This document shows, piece by piece, positions 6,530 through 15,730 of a stretch of 38,904 nucleotides of DNA. The notes under the pieces are model-generated. The model did no database searches, had not been told where the DNA came from, and saw nothing but the letters and a program-made list of their open reading frames with translations. A program made the translations under genes and the position numbers. Source of the stretch: JBCDIQ01 sp039024295 (GTDB lineage Bacteria > Bacteroidota > Bacteroidia > J057); NCBI GenBank assembly GCA_039024295.1, contig JBCDIQ010000005.1, positions 1-38,904 of the forward strand. The letters run 5' to 3'. The stretch's first letter is position 1. Every line of letters begins with the position of its first letter.

Positions 6530-8353
6530 TCACTTTAACGCAGGCAACATCGGTGCTTTCTTATGCTGAAAGTCTTGCATCCCATGAAGAATTTCATCCA
6601 ACAGCTCAATTGTCTGACGAATGTATGGGCCTTTGTTGAGCATGACGCATTCTGCCCGTTGGGACTGGGCAGCATCGGTAATCTCGGCCCGTGAAGGCAG
6701 GCCTTTTTTGGCGAGGTTTTCTAAAACTTGAGTGGCCCATACAATAGGGACATGAGCTGCTTCACATACCCGCAGGATTTCTTCCTGAACTTCTGCCAGG
6801 TTGCGCCAGCCACATTCGATGGCAAGGTCTCCGCGCGCAATCATGACCCCAACTGGATATCGCTTCATGGCCCTTAGCAGTAAATGGGGCAAGGTATCCG
6901 CTCCATTTCGGGTCTCAATTTTCAGGATGATTCCCAGGTCAGGCCTGGCACCCAACTCCTCCAAGGCTTCCAGTAAATCGTCTACGTCCTCTGTTCGGTT
7001 CACAAACGACATATTTACCACATCTGCATGTTGAACCACAAACTCCAGGGCTTTTCGGTCAGCCTTGGTCAGGCCAGGTAAATCCAGTTGAGTTTGGGGC
7101 AGGTTGATGCCTTTTTCTGCTCGGAGCTTGCTACCGTTAGGGCCAGCTTCTGTCACCTGAATCAGGAGTTCCTCTTCATCTCGATGAATCACCATGCCCA
7201 CAATCTTTCCATCATCCATGCTGATGGGATCTCCCACCTTGATGTCACGGTATAACTCTGGAATGGCGCAACTGATATGGGCGGGTCGGATGATTCTTCC
7301 TTCTTCGTCCAACTGAGCGGCTTCTCCCAGTTTTCCTTCCAGGTGGAGGCGTAGGCTATCACCGGTTGAGATGGGAATAAACTGGGGGACTGGAGGAATG
7401 TCTCCAATTCGTGCCTTGTCTACGGTATCTCCTTTGCGGCGCAGTTCAATTTTGTGTCCCTGCAACAGGTAAGTGGTAGCCATACAAGTGCCCCACCAGC
7501 CGTTCTTGCCTTCTTTTTTGACCTGGATATACCGTTTCTTTCCCCGGGTATCTTTGAGGTACAATTGGTCTTTGGCCTTGAATCCTGCTATGAACTCAGC
7601 AGGGAGCGGCACATGGAAAGCTCCTTTTTTGGTAGTGGGGACAGATGCCGGGGCCAGCCATACTTTTGCTGGCTGATCTACATTCCCATAAACATCCTTT
7701 TTGGGTTTGATGCGCCTTACCTTTGGGCCTTCCTCCAAAGGGCCTGTGCGCAACTTGGGGCCTGCCAGGTCCATGGAAACTTTACAGGAAAGTCCGGTCT
7801 TGGTCTCTGCTTCTCTTAAATGCTTGATCATGGCTGCCCATGCTTCCGGCCCATCATGGGCACAGTTTATTCGGGCCACATTCATCCCGGCTTCCAACAT
7901 TTTACGGACCAATTTGGGATCCCTGGCAGCTTCTGAAGGAAAGGTGACCATGATCCGAACCCTTCTGTTACCTGGAGACGGCCCCAATAAGTCTGCTGCA
8001 TGCGCATCCAGTAGCTCTGGCCCTTGAGAAAAAGATACAGGCGGATCTTCATATTTTGCTTCCTGACCAGACAGCAACAATAAATTATCCCGAATCGCCA
8101 GCATAGACGCAGCCACGTGGCTTTCTGCCTTCCCCAATCGTGAGATGCCCAGTTTTCCCAGCTTGCGCTGCATTTCCCGGATATCAAAATGCCGCAGCCC
8201 CAGGTAGTGCAATAGGTTGATTGCACTGTCACGATGGGTATCAGGCATGTCTGCAATCAGGTCCTGGCGGTCCACGGTGAGTTGCTGGCTGTATTGCCAG
8301 ATGGCTTCAAGCTTGTCAATCAGGGGAGAAAGGGTTTCCTGGGAGTATGGCAT
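6530..8353 (-). CDS. pyk: Atypical pyruvate kinase: N-terminal extension, large B domain, no C-terminal domain
   Basis: Pyruvate kinase transfers phosphate from phosphoenolpyruvate to ADP in glycolysis. The 607-residue product has the family core from about residue 130: KMLEAGMNVARINCAHDG (155-168), MDLAGPKLRTG (194-204), the lid-to-barrel return INLPQTQLDLPGLTKADRKAL (416-436), MSFVNRTEDV, and ILKIETRNG with the expected catalytic Lys478 and metal-binding Glu480. MIARGDLAIE supplies Asp509, and VWATQVLENLAKKGLPSRAEITDAA follows. Three features are odd. There are about 130 extra N-terminal residues, mostly helical. The B (lid) region spans about 205-415, roughly twice the usual size. The protein stops shortly after MLNKG, so the regulatory C-terminal domain is absent. 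The usual RxNFSHG is RINCAHDG. It is probably in an operon with the phosphatase gene upstream (51 bp gap). It may act on phosphoenolpyruvate or may have been repurposed. Confidence 0.85.
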   Translation of the reverse strand: MPYSQETLSPLIDKLEAIWQYSQQLTVDRQDLIADMPDTHRDSAINLLHYLGLRHFDIREMQRKLGKLGISRLGKAESHVAASMLAIRDNLLLLSGQEAKYEDPPVSFSQGPELLDAHAADLLGPSPGNRRVRIMVTFPSEAARDPKLVRKMLEAGMNVARINCAHDGPEAWAAMIKHLREAETKTGLSCKVSMDLAGPKLRTGPLEEGPKVRRIKPKKDVYGNVDQPAKVWLAPASVPTTKKGAFHVPLPAEFIAGFKAKDQLYLKDTRGKKRYIQVKKEGKNGWWGTCMATTYLLQGHKIELRRKGDTVDKARIGDIPPVPQFIPISTGDSLRLHLEGKLGEAAQLDEEGRIIRPAHISCAIPELYRDIKVGDPISMDDGKIVGMVIHRDEEELLIQVTEAGPNGSKLRAEKGINLPQTQLDLPGLTKADRKALEFVVQHADVVNMSFVNRTEDVDDLLEALEELGARPDLGIILKIETRNGADTLPHLLLRAMKRYPVGVMIARGDLAIECGWRNLAEVQEEILRVCEAAHVPIVWATQVLENLAKKGLPSRAEITDAAQSQRAECVMLNKGPYIRQTIELLDEILHGMQDFQHKKAPMLPALK

Positions 8354-8404
8354 ATGGTGGCAGATAAATGGTTATGATGTTATGAAAAGAACAGGCCCAC
8401 ACAT

Positions 8405-9130
8405 TCAGGTGCTGTCTCCTGCTAAGGCTGCCTGGTTTTTGGTTCGAGGAGGATCTACATAGGGTTGGATGATGAGCTTTCGGGTATTGAGTTCAAGGGC
8501 CAATAAGTTCCCCGAGTCTTCTCTTTCCCCTACGTACACACACCCATTATCCAGTGGGATGACCTTTGCCTCATCGCTAATTGCCGTTTGGATGGCATCT
8601 AATGGATGGGGGTGGTGCCCATGAATGATGGTTTTGGGGAAGTTCTCAGGGACGGGAAATCTACGAATATTTAACAGGCTATTGGCATCTTCATAGGGAT
8701 TATCCAGCGAGAAATCCAGGCCGGCATGAACAAGTAAATATGACTCAAGCTCATAATAGAGCGGCAAGGTTTTAATGAACTCAATATGCCTTGGAAGTAC
8801 CTTGCCTTGAGCATCAAACAGGCTGCACTGTTCCAATGGCCCGAGCCGCTCGGCAAGGGCTTCATAGTCATAGGGAAGCTCCAGGTAGATTTGCTCGTGG
8901 TTGCCACGAAGGGGAAATACCTGCAACGGGCCTGCTACCAATTCCATGACCCGCTCCAGGGCTTCGCGGCTCCCTGGGCCTTTGTTGACATAATCTCCCA
9001 GCAAGAACAGCTGATCATTTGGGCTTAACTGCAGGTGTTCCAAAACCCTATCAAAAGTCCGGGCACACCCGTGTAGGTCGGGGATTACCCAACGTTTACC
9101 AGGCGGACTAAGGGGCGGAACGCTGTACAT
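8405..9130 (-). CDS. Calcineurin-like metallophosphoesterase (PrpA/PrpB or ApaH type)
   Basis: The 241-residue cytoplasmic protein shows the complete metallophosphoesterase motif set: D18-x-H20-G, G45-D46-Y-V-N-K-G, R75-G-N-H-E79, LLVHAGLDFS and IIHGHHPHP, near the end D-N-G-C-V-Y. These residues bind two metal ions and the phosphate. The size and the order of motifs fit the serine/threonine protein phosphatase 1 or diadenosine-tetraphosphatase-like branch. The usual VDRGP is VNKGP here. The start is supported by an AGGAGG-like stretch upstream (GGAGGTGAAACC, ending about 10 nt before the ATG). It is transcribed just ahead of the atypical pyruvate kinase. The substrate cannot be told from sequence. 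Confidence 0.88.
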   Translation of the reverse strand: MYSVPPLSPPGKRWVIPDLHGCARTFDRVLEHLQLSPNDQLFLLGDYVNKGPGSREALERVMELVAGPLQVFPLRGNHEQIYLELPYDYEALAERLGPLEQCSLFDAQGKVLPRHIEFIKTLPLYYELESYLLVHAGLDFSLDNPYEDANSLLNIRRFPVPENFPKTIIHGHHPHPLDAIQTAISDEAKVIPLDNGCVYVGEREDSGNLLALELNTRKLIIQPYVDPPRTKNQAALAGDST

Positions 9131-9132
9131 TT

Positions 9133-9147
9133 CCAGTTTACGGTTTC
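9133..9147. repeat. Heptad repeat fragment upstream of the phosphatase gene
   Basis: The short stretch CCAGTTTACGGTTTC is built from the same 7-bp units (agttta-c, ggttt-c) as the elements at 1373-1386 and 2744-2819. It lies just upstream of the phosphatase start codon on the minus strand. Too short to define further. Confidence 0.3.
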
Positions 9148-9260
9148 ACCTCCAAATTAGAACAGATTTCTGGATTCCTGCTAGTAAGAAGGTAAATTAT
9201 CAGCCTTAGGATCAGGATTAGATTTCTGGTCTTTTTCTCTGGGCTTTTCAAGCATTCGAC

Positions 9261-10003
9261 ATGAATTTTGCTGATTACTTTTCTCATGACTCAACCGCTT
9301 ATGCTCAATTCCGGCCTCAATACCCTATGCCTTATTTGAGTACCTGGCGGGCTTGTGTGAGAAAAAAGAGGTCGTATGGGATTGTGGAACTGGAAATGGC
9401 CAAGCTGCGGTAAAACTGGCGGACCATTTTGCACACGTGTAGGCTACCGATCCCAGTTCCGCCCAGCTGAACCAAGCATTTTTTCATGACAGGATAACGT
9501 ACCAATGCAGCCCGGCAGAGGCAAGTGGCCTACCTGACCATTCTGCTGATTTAATTACTGCTGCCACTGCCATTCATTGGTTTCAATTTGAAAAGTTTTT
9601 CGAGGAGGCAGGGCGGGTTGGCAAACCGGGTGCGGTTTTGGCTTTCTGGACGTACGCACCTTGTACCGTAACCTCTGGTGTAGATGAGGCGTTTAATCGC
9701 TACCGCACAATGGTAGCGGACTACTGGTCTCCTCAGCGCGTGCATGTTGAAACAGGCTATCAGCATATTCAGGTCCCTTTCGCAGCACTAAATCCTCCTA
9801 CATTTTCCATTGTAAAAAAAATGGACCTTACGGCATTTATGGGATACCTGTCTACATGGTCCTCTACCCGGAATTATAACCTGGCATTTCCAGAGACCCC
9901 TGCGTTGCAGGAAATATTCCCCTATTTCGCCGAAGCCTGGGGAGAGGAGGCGACCCATCGCGAGGTGAGCTGGCAGCTTCACCTTCGGGTATTTCGGTTG
10001 TGA
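9261..10003 (+). pseudogene. SAM-dependent methyltransferase, disrupted by a frameshift and a stop
   Basis: Conceptual translation gives a class I methyltransferase of the small-molecule type: DYFSHDSTAYAQFRPQYP at the N-terminus, motif I VVWDCGTGNGQAAV, then ATDPS, SADLITAATAIHWFQFEKF and a C-terminal half up to LHLRVFRL. Two lesions break it. Codons from ATG 9261 run in one frame to about 9326-9332, where one missing base moves the reading to the next frame (LFEYLAGLCEKKE...). In that frame a TAG at 9440-9442 stands where the family has Tyr or similar (HV-stop-ATDPS). The remainder to the TGA at 10001-10003 is open. A fragment starting at TTG 9638 would lack the SAM site. Either this is a true decay product or both lesions are assembly errors; two independent hits favour decay. 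Confidence 0.8.
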
Positions 10004-10013
10004 GAATGCCCCC

Positions 10014-11552
10014 TCACGGCCCTTTGGCCTCTCTTCGATAAATGGGGATTCCTCCTACGGTCATTTCTCGGAATTGACTGAAGAGGAGTGGAAACCTTTT
10101 TTTAAATTTTTCGAATCGGCTACCCGGATCGATGATCAAACCAGGCATGTCGCGCTTGAATTGCCGAAAAATTCGAATGTCAAGCTCCTTTATAGAGGTC
10201 GGAATCTCTCGATTTACCTGAGAGAGATAGGAAATACGTTGGTAAGAAGCCCTAAAATCTGTGTACCGGGTAGCCGATCTCGCCTTGGTCCAGTAGTGCC
10301 ATTCTGGCTTAAATCCTAAAATCCAAACCCCTGAGATAGTAAAGGGATCATCAAAAAACGTAATGAGTTCCTGCTCTTGCTCATCCGGGAAGCAGTCTCC
10401 GAACAGCATTGATTTGCTGGTTTCTGCTGAAATGAAAGGAACATCCTTTGGAGCCACCAGACCTGTGACACCTGCAAACGTAAGAATGGGTCCGAGAAGG
10501 AGTAAGCCCCCCGTTGCAACCCTCAACCTGATATTTCTGCTAAGCTCCCATATTTTGGAGGTATAACCGGCAAGTGGGAGTAGCGCAAGAAAAAACTCAT
10601 CTCCTTGAAGGTTTCTTCCAGCAATTAGGTAGCTGATAAATGCACAACCTAGCCAAAGGGCTTGGGCAGATTCTACCCGGCGGATCATAATGGTGTAGGT
10701 GAAGTATTTTACCCTGAAGTGGATGAACCCCAGTATGGCTATGATCAGTAACCCAACCCAGCCAATTGTCCGAGTAAGGGTCAATGCGCGCTGGGAATAA
10801 AAGGCTAACCCTTCTCCTTCTGGCAACTTAAACCAAAAATGTGTGAGGATGCCAGTTCGCCAGAACTCAGATAAGCTGTTTTGATAGAATAGCACCAGCC
10901 CAAACAGCAGTCCACATAATCCCATTCCGATGAGAATGGTCAGTAATTCATCCGTACGAGGCCTGCGAATGCTCAAGTAAAAAATGATCACCCCCACAAC
11001 GACCATGAGCAGGGTGTAATCAGCCAGAAATACAAGCATTAACACAAACCCAGAAGTAAACAATCGCAGGAAGTTTCCCCCTTTTTCATTGGTCAGACGC
11101 AAGATGGAATGGAAGGCATAGGTAATCGGTAGAAGTGAAAATAAAGGAGCACTTAGTTCCATGCCATGCCAGGGGGTGGCGGAAAATACGATGATGAGGA
11201 TGCCTGGAAGGAAATTCTTTCGCTCTATAAACTTGTTCTGAATCAGAATACCATTGAAATAGGCAGCCGTGAGGTAGAGGTAAATGCAGGTAGCAATGCG
11301 CAGGCTTACCAGGGAATACTCTCCCAGTAATCCTTCAAAAGCAGCGTACAACCAAGGCATTATGGGAGGACCTGCATACCAGACGCTCAAATAGAGCTTG
11401 CCACCACTCGCCAGTTTTTGACCGCATAGCCATAACAATGCCTCCTGAGGCAATATATAATCTGGCAGAAATACAACGATTCTTGTTGCCAGGACCAGCA
11501 GCACGAGCATGATGTGCGCTGGAAGAGGAAGATTCGCTAATTGTCGAAACAA
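10014..11552 (-). CDS. Polytopic membrane protein, GT-C glycosyltransferase-like
   Basis: The 512-residue product has about ten hydrophobic membrane segments covering residues 12 to about 370, followed by a hydrophilic C-terminal part of about 140 residues. The N-terminal layout is a first membrane helix, a loop with PQEALLW, then GGKLYLSVWYAGPPIMPWLYAAFEGLLGEYSLVSLR. It resembles GT-C transferases, where an acidic loop after helix 1 holds the catalytic Asp or Glu. Here only Q-E is seen at that place, so activity is uncertain. The gene follows dnaN at 13 bp on the same strand and is probably transcribed with it. A role in lipid-linked sugar transfer would be typical of the fold but is not shown. 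Confidence 0.7.
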   Translation of the reverse strand: MFRQLANLPLPAHIMLVLLVLATRIVVFLPDYILPQEALLWLCGQKLASGGKLYLSVWYAGPPIMPWLYAAFEGLLGEYSLVSLRIATCIYLYLTAAYFNGILIQNKFIERKNFLPGILIIVFSATPWHGMELSAPLFSLLPITYAFHSILRLTNEKGGNFLRLFTSGFVLMLVFLADYTLLMVVVGVIIFYLSIRRPRTDELLTILIGMGLCGLLFGLVLFYQNSLSEFWRTGILTHFWFKLPEGEGLAFYSQRALTLTRTIGWVGLLIIAILGFIHFRVKYFTYTIMIRRVESAQALWLGCAFISYLIAGRNLQGDEFFLALLPLAGYTSKIWELSRNIRLRVATGGLLLLGPILTFAGVTGLVAPKDVPFISAETSKSMLFGDCFPDEQEQELITFFDDPFTISGVWILGFKPEWHYWTKARSATRYTDFRASYQRISYLSQVNREIPTSIKELDIRIFRQFKRDMPGLIIDPGSRFEKFKKRFPLLFSQFREMTVGGIPIYRREAKGP

Positions 11553-11565
11553 GCTTAAAGCCGGA

Positions 11566-12699
11566 TTACAAGGCGTAAGAGTTCAACATGATCGGCATGA
11601 TGAGCATCAGGATGTTTTCTCCCTCTTCTTGGTCATTGGGCAAAATGATTCCAGCCCGGTTAGGCTCAGAAAGCTCGATCACCGCTTCGGCAGTTTCCAG
11701 GTTGTCTACCACATCTACCAGGAGGGCAGCATTGAAGCCGATTTCCAGGTCCGACCCATCATATACGCAAGTGAGCTTCTCGCTCGCTTCGTTGGCGAAG
11801 TCGGGGTCTTCAGAGGAAATCTCCAAAGTATTTTCAGATATCTTGAACCGGACCTGATGGGTGCTGCGGTTTGCGAAGATATTCACCCTGCGCAATGTAG
11901 AAGCAAGGTCTTTTTTACTGATGAAAAGCCTATTGGGGTTATCAGAAGGGATGACGTTTTCATAGTTGGGGTATGAATGATCAATCAGCCTACAGACCAG
12001 GATCAGGTCTTCTGCCTGAAAGGAAGCGTTCGCATCGTTGTATCCGATAATCACGTCGCTGTCAGAAGAAGCATTTAAGGATCCTTTCAGGAGATTCAGG
12101 GCTTTTCTGGGAACAATGAAATTAGCTGACTGCGCAACCGTCATATCTACCCTGCGGTAGCGCACCAACCGGTGGGCATCTGTGGCTACAAAGGTGATTC
12201 CGTGTTCGCCCAAGTCGAAGAAAATGCCGTTGAGGGCAGCCTTATCCTCGTCATCCGAAGCCGCAAAAAGTGTTTTATTGACCGCTTTCAGCAAGGTCCC
12301 GGTGGGCATTACCACAGATTCGGTGCTCTCAGGGATGGGAATTTGAGGAAAGTCTTCCCCATTTTCCCCGCTGATTTTATATTTCCCGTTTTCCGAATGG
12401 ATTTCCACGCCAAAGGTTCCCTCCTCAACAGAAATGGTAACCGGCTGCTCAGGCAATGCTTTTAAGATGTCCATCAAGATTTTGGCGGGTACCGCCACGC
12501 GCATGGGGTCTCCGTGTACCTCAACCAAAATGCGCGTTTGCATGGAGGTCTCCAGGTTTGTGGTGGAGATGACTAACTCATTTCCAGTGATTTCGAAAAG
12601 AAAGTTTTCGATGATGGGCAGAGAAGAGCGAGAGGGGATTGCACCTGCCACACGGCTGAGCTGGCGCAGTAGCGCAGAGGAGGAGACAACAAAATTCAT
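11566..12699 (-). CDS. dnaN: DNA polymerase III beta sliding clamp
   Basis: The beta clamp is a ring-forming dimer that tethers DNA polymerase III and many repair proteins to DNA. The 377-residue length and the three repeated clamp domains of about 120 residues match the family. Recognisable segments are the N-terminal MNFVVSSSALLRQLSRVAGAIPSRSSLPIIENFLFEI, the middle LNGIFFDLGEHGITFVATDAHRLVRYRR, and the C-terminal ILPNDQEEGENILMLIMPIMLNSY, where the P-M-x-L end forms part of the partner-binding pocket. It is not next to dnaA in this window. A possible promoter box lies 38 bp upstream. Confidence 0.97.
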   Translation of the reverse strand: MNFVVSSSALLRQLSRVAGAIPSRSSLPIIENFLFEITGNELVISTTNLETSMQTRILVEVHGDPMRVAVPAKILMDILKALPEQPVTISVEEGTFGVEIHSENGKYKISGENGEDFPQIPIPESTESVVMPTGTLLKAVNKTLFAASDDEDKAALNGIFFDLGEHGITFVATDAHRLVRYRRVDMTVAQSANFIVPRKALNLLKGSLNASSDSDVIIGYNDANASFQAEDLILVCRLIDHSYPNYENVIPSDNPNRLFISKKDLASTLRRVNIFANRSTHQVRFKISENTLEISSEDPDFANEASEKLTCVYDGSDLEIGFNAALLVDVVDNLETAEAVIELSEPNRAGIILPNDQEEGENILMLIMPIMLNSYAL

Positions 12700-12737
12700 A
12701 TCGGATCAAGGTTGACGCGGGACCAATCCCGTTCCAA

Positions 12738-12745
12738 CAAAGCTA
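12738..12745 (-). promoter_or_regulatory. Possible -7 box (TAGCTTTG) of dnaN
   Basis: On the minus strand this reads TAGCTTTG, a match to TAnnTTTG, and ends 38 bp before the dnaN ATG, giving a leader of about 30 nt. The leader contains a short GGGA-TTGG-TCCC hairpin. No good TTTG box is visible 20 bp upstream. Confidence 0.4.
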
Positions 12746-12838
12746 ACAATCTTTGGGAAAAAATACACGGAGGATTTCGAGGCAAATTTGCCGAGGAGGC
12801 AGGGATTTTTTCTACTAGCAGGGCCCTCTCTGTTTGGC

Positions 12839-13831
12839 TCAGGAGGTGCCAGCCTTTTCTGTCATGAGGTTGACTCCATAGGTGGGTGCCAGGTTCCCCA
12901 GCATTTCCCGGGTCATCTCTTCCAAAGAGTAAGACGGCCTCCAGCCCCAGTCTTCCCGAGCGTACCGGTCATCGATGGAGTCAGGCCAACTGTTGGCAAT
13001 GTGCTGGCGAAAATCCGGTGCATAGCTAACTTCCAGGGCTGGCATGAACACCTGGATGGCTTGAGTAAGTTCTGCTGGAGTGAAACTGAGCCCATTCAGG
13101 TTGTAAGAAGACCGAATCCGAAGGCGTTCCCTGGGCACTGACATCAGCTGAATGGTAGCCTGGAGGGCATCCTTCATGTACAGCATTGGCAGGCGCGAAT
13201 GTGCATCTAGAAAGGAGGTGTACCTGCCATGTTGCAATGCTTGGTGAAAAATATCCACCGCATAATCGGTAGTTCCACCGCCTGGGGCAGCTTTGTAGCT
13301 GATGAGGCCCGGATACCGCAGACTTCGCACATCAACTCCATACCTGGCTGCATAGTATTCACACCACCGTTCACCTGCCAATTTGCTGATCCCATACACT
13401 GTATTAGGGTCCATGGAACAGTATTGTGGGGTGTGCGCTTGGGGGGAACTAGGACCAAAAACCGCAATCGAACTGGGCCAGAATACCTTTTCTAGGCCTG
13501 TTTGGCGGGCTGCTTCCAGGCAATTGAGCAAGCCCGTCATGTTGAGGTCCCAGGCCAGTTCGGGGTGTTGCTCTCCTTTCGCGGAAAGGATGGCTGCCAG
13601 GTTGTAGACCTCTCCGACCTCATGAGACTTGATGAGGTCAATCAGGGCATCGCGCTCCATGACATTTAGCTCGGCAAATTTCCCTTCAAGTGGTGTTTTA
13701 GGGGCACGGATATCAGCGGCGATTACCGCTTCTGTTCCCTTTTGCAGGTATAAAGCCTCCAGCAATTCTTGCCCTATTTGGCCCATCGCACCGATGACCA
13801 GGGTTTTCTTGCCGCCAGATGTGTCAAACAT
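12839..13831 (-). CDS. tdh: L-threonine 3-dehydrogenase, short-chain (epimerase-like) type
   Basis: This NAD-dependent enzyme oxidises L-threonine to 2-amino-3-ketobutyrate, which is then cleaved to glycine and acetyl-CoA or loses CO2. The 330-residue product starting at Met 13831 has the Rossmann motif GAMGQIG (residues 14-20), AADIR after beta 2, EVYNLAAILSAKGE, PSSIAVFGPSSP, and the catalytic pair Tyr146/Lys150 in YGISK. SLRYPGLISYKAAPGGGTTDYAVDIF is characteristic of the short-chain threonine dehydrogenase branch rather than of UDP-galactose epimerases. A longer reading frame begins 30 codons upstream at 13921 but its extra residues do not fit the family, so the Met of MFDTSGGKK was chosen. 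It diverges from ravA. Confidence 0.92.
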   Translation of the reverse strand: MFDTSGGKKTLVIGAMGQIGQELLEALYLQKGTEAVIAADIRAPKTPLEGKFAELNVMERDALIDLIKSHEVGEVYNLAAILSAKGEQHPELAWDLNMTGLLNCLEAARQTGLEKVFWPSSIAVFGPSSPQAHTPQYCSMDPNTVYGISKLAGERWCEYYAARYGVDVRSLRYPGLISYKAAPGGGTTDYAVDIFHQALQHGRYTSFLDAHSRLPMLYMKDALQATIQLMSVPRERLRIRSSYNLNGLSFTPAELTQAIQVFMPALEVSYAPDFRQHIANSWPDSIDDRYAREDWGWRPSYSLEEMTREMLGNLAPTYGVNLMTEKAGTS

Positions 13832-14033
13832 ATGTTTGAAATTATGTTTTGGTTGCTTCGCGTGTGGAGGAAAGAACCCGGTGCTGAGTAGGAAAGTTTG
13901 CGGCTGACATAGGAAAGGCACCTTATTCGACCCTCAATTTTTCAAATATCTGCTAATTTGTCGAAGAATTCAACCATCAGAGGCCTACATGTTAGGACGG
14001 TTTTTGTGTTCTGACAAACTACCCAACAAATTG

Positions 14034-14041
14034 TACCTTTG
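14034..14041 (+). promoter_or_regulatory. -7 box (TACCTTTG) of ravA
   Basis: TACCTTTG fits TAnnTTTG and ends 8 nt before the ravA ATG, so the transcript leader would be only a few bases long. The TTTG-type upstream box is weak (TTCTG 20 bp before). Confidence 0.45.
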
Positions 14042-14049
14042 GAACATCT

Positions 14050-15618
14050 ATGACTCCTCCCCGTGCCATCCCCAACCGGATTCGTGCCTTGTTAGAGGTA
14101 CTGAACCAGGATTTATTTGAAAAAGAAAAAGCTACGCGTCTGGCCCTCTTGGCGGGCTTAGCAGGTGAGAGCATTTTCCTGTTAGGACCTCCGGGAGTGG
14201 CGAAGAGTATGCTAGCCAGGCGGTTAAAGCTTGCCTTTGAAGGAGGACAGGCATTCGAATACCTGATGGGGAAGTTCAGTACCCCCGATGAAGTGTTTGG
14301 CCCGGTTTCCATCAGTAAGCTGAAAAATGAAGATGCGTACGAGCGCTTGACACAGGATTACCTCCCTGGGGCGCAAGTAGTTTTTTTAGATGAAATCTGG
14401 AAGGCAAGCCCTCCCATTCAAAATGCCTTGCTAACGGTTTTGAATGAACGAGTCTACCGAAATGGCGCACAAGAAATCCAGGTAGACCTTCGGGCGTTGA
14501 TTGCGGCATCCAATGAATTACCCGCTGAAGGAGAAGGGCTGGAAGCACTTTGGGACCGATTCCTGATTCGCCTGGAAGTGGGTGGCATTCATGATAAGTC
14601 CTTGTTCAACGAGATGCTCCGGTTGCCGGGCTCCCATAAGGATCGGCTGAAAATGCCCGCCGGGCTGTCCATCACCGATCAGGAGTATCAAAAATGGTCA
14701 CGGGAAATAGACTACATTGAAGTACCAGACCATGTCCTGGAGCTTATCCATAGCATTCGAAAAGAAATCAGTGCTTACAACCAGGACAACCCCTCTGATG
14801 AACACCTATACGTGTCCGACAGAAGGTGGAGAAAGGTTGTTCGCCTCTTACGAACTGCAGCTTTTCTTAATGGACGGCGAGCTGTGGACGTGATGGATTG
14901 CTTGCTAATGGGGGACTGTTTGTGGGACACCACCCGTCAGATTCCATGGGTCAGGCAAGTGGTAGAGGATGCTGTCAAAATGAGGAGCTACCGCTACCTG
15001 GTGGACCTTTCTCCGATAGATACGGCACTAAAGGGGTTACAACAAGACATCAAGCGGCATACCGAAAAGGTGGAAGTGGTTACGGTTCAGAAAAAATTGT
15101 TGGAACAAGATGAAAAAGGTCAGGTGTATGTACGAATTCCCAATTTCTGGGGGAACGATGCAGCCTACGTTCGGCAGGAAGATTTCGATCAGTTAACCGA
15201 AAAAAAGGAGGTGTTCGTGCCCACCTTTGAAAAAGCCCCCCAAGGCTTCAGGCCATTTCAAAGTTATAGCTTTTTGCTGAGTACCCCTGTAGAAGTACTC
15301 AATAAAAAGCGGAAGTTTGTGATAGCACACGAAGAGGTAGAAGAGGAGCGAATAAGCCCGCAGGTACCTGCTCCTGAGAAGATCGACCAGTGGGATACCC
15401 GAATTGGCAAGTTATTAGATGCCTGTCAGGTTTCCCTTCAGCGGCTGGAACACCAAATCCAGCAGGACCAGCAGTATGTACATACCCATTTGTTTGTAGA
15501 CGCCACGATGAGCAGTTGGGTAGAGGCTGGTTGGCAAGAAGCTTATGATGCCATCCTGCGCCAGCGAATTAGGATCGAAAAGGTGCAGCACGATTACCAG
15601 GGAGAGCCCTCTGTATAG
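14050..15618 (+). CDS. ravA: MoxR-family AAA+ ATPase RavA
   Basis: RavA is a hexameric MoxR AAA+ ATPase that in E. coli works with the VWA-domain protein ViaA and has been linked to lysine decarboxylase and to respiratory complexes including complex I. The 522-residue product matches E. coli RavA along its ATPase region. Walker A is GPPGVAKS (46-53), followed by FEYLMGKFSTPDEVFGPVSI. Walker B is VVFLDEIWKA (110-119), sensor 1 is AASNELP (152-158), and the arginine finger region is LWDRFLIR. The helical part contains YVSDRRWRKVVRLLR, also typical. The C-terminal third is less conserved, as usual. The expected viaA gene does not follow; instead there is repeat copy 2 with an IS66 insertion. Confidence 0.93.
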   Translation: MTPPRAIPNRIRALLEVLNQDLFEKEKATRLALLAGLAGESIFLLGPPGVAKSMLARRLKLAFEGGQAFEYLMGKFSTPDEVFGPVSISKLKNEDAYERLTQDYLPGAQVVFLDEIWKASPPIQNALLTVLNERVYRNGAQEIQVDLRALIAASNELPAEGEGLEALWDRFLIRLEVGGIHDKSLFNEMLRLPGSHKDRLKMPAGLSITDQEYQKWSREIDYIEVPDHVLELIHSIRKEISAYNQDNPSDEHLYVSDRRWRKVVRLLRTAAFLNGRRAVDVMDCLLMGDCLWDTTRQIPWVRQVVEDAVKMRSYRYLVDLSPIDTALKGLQQDIKRHTEKVEVVTVQKKLLEQDEKGQVYVRIPNFWGNDAAYVRQEDFDQLTEKKEVFVPTFEKAPQGFRPFQSYSFLLSTPVEVLNKKRKFVIAHEEVEEERISPQVPAPEKIDQWDTRIGKLLDACQVSLQRLEHQIQQDQQYVHTHLFVDATMSSWVEAGWQEAYDAILRQRIRIEKVQHDYQGEPSV

Positions 15619-15691
15619 GCTACTTACGACAACTTTTGCAACTGGCTACTTATCAAGGCTTGATGAGATTAGCAGAATTGATACTCGAAAT

Positions 15692-15730
15692 GGAAAGTTA
15701 TGATGTGGTACTTTTTCAATCGAAAAAAAG
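15692..15730 (+). repeat. Three-hairpin repeat copy 2, left part (interrupted by IS66)
   Basis: The leader (from 15692, GGAAAGTTATGATGT) aligns with copies 1 and 3. Hairpin 1 begins at 15707 with GGTACTTTTT and breaks off at 15730, where the IS66 terminal repeat starts. The last 8 bp, AAAAAAAG (15723-15730), are the left target copy. Joined to 17488 onwards, the hairpin regains its 28-nt length and ends in GTACC, complementary to GGTAC. Confidence 0.75.

Noticed and set aside
13832..13921. N-terminal extension of threonine dehydrogenase
   Set aside because: The 30 extra codons show no family similarity, and the internal Met lies just before the Rossmann motif as in known enzymes.
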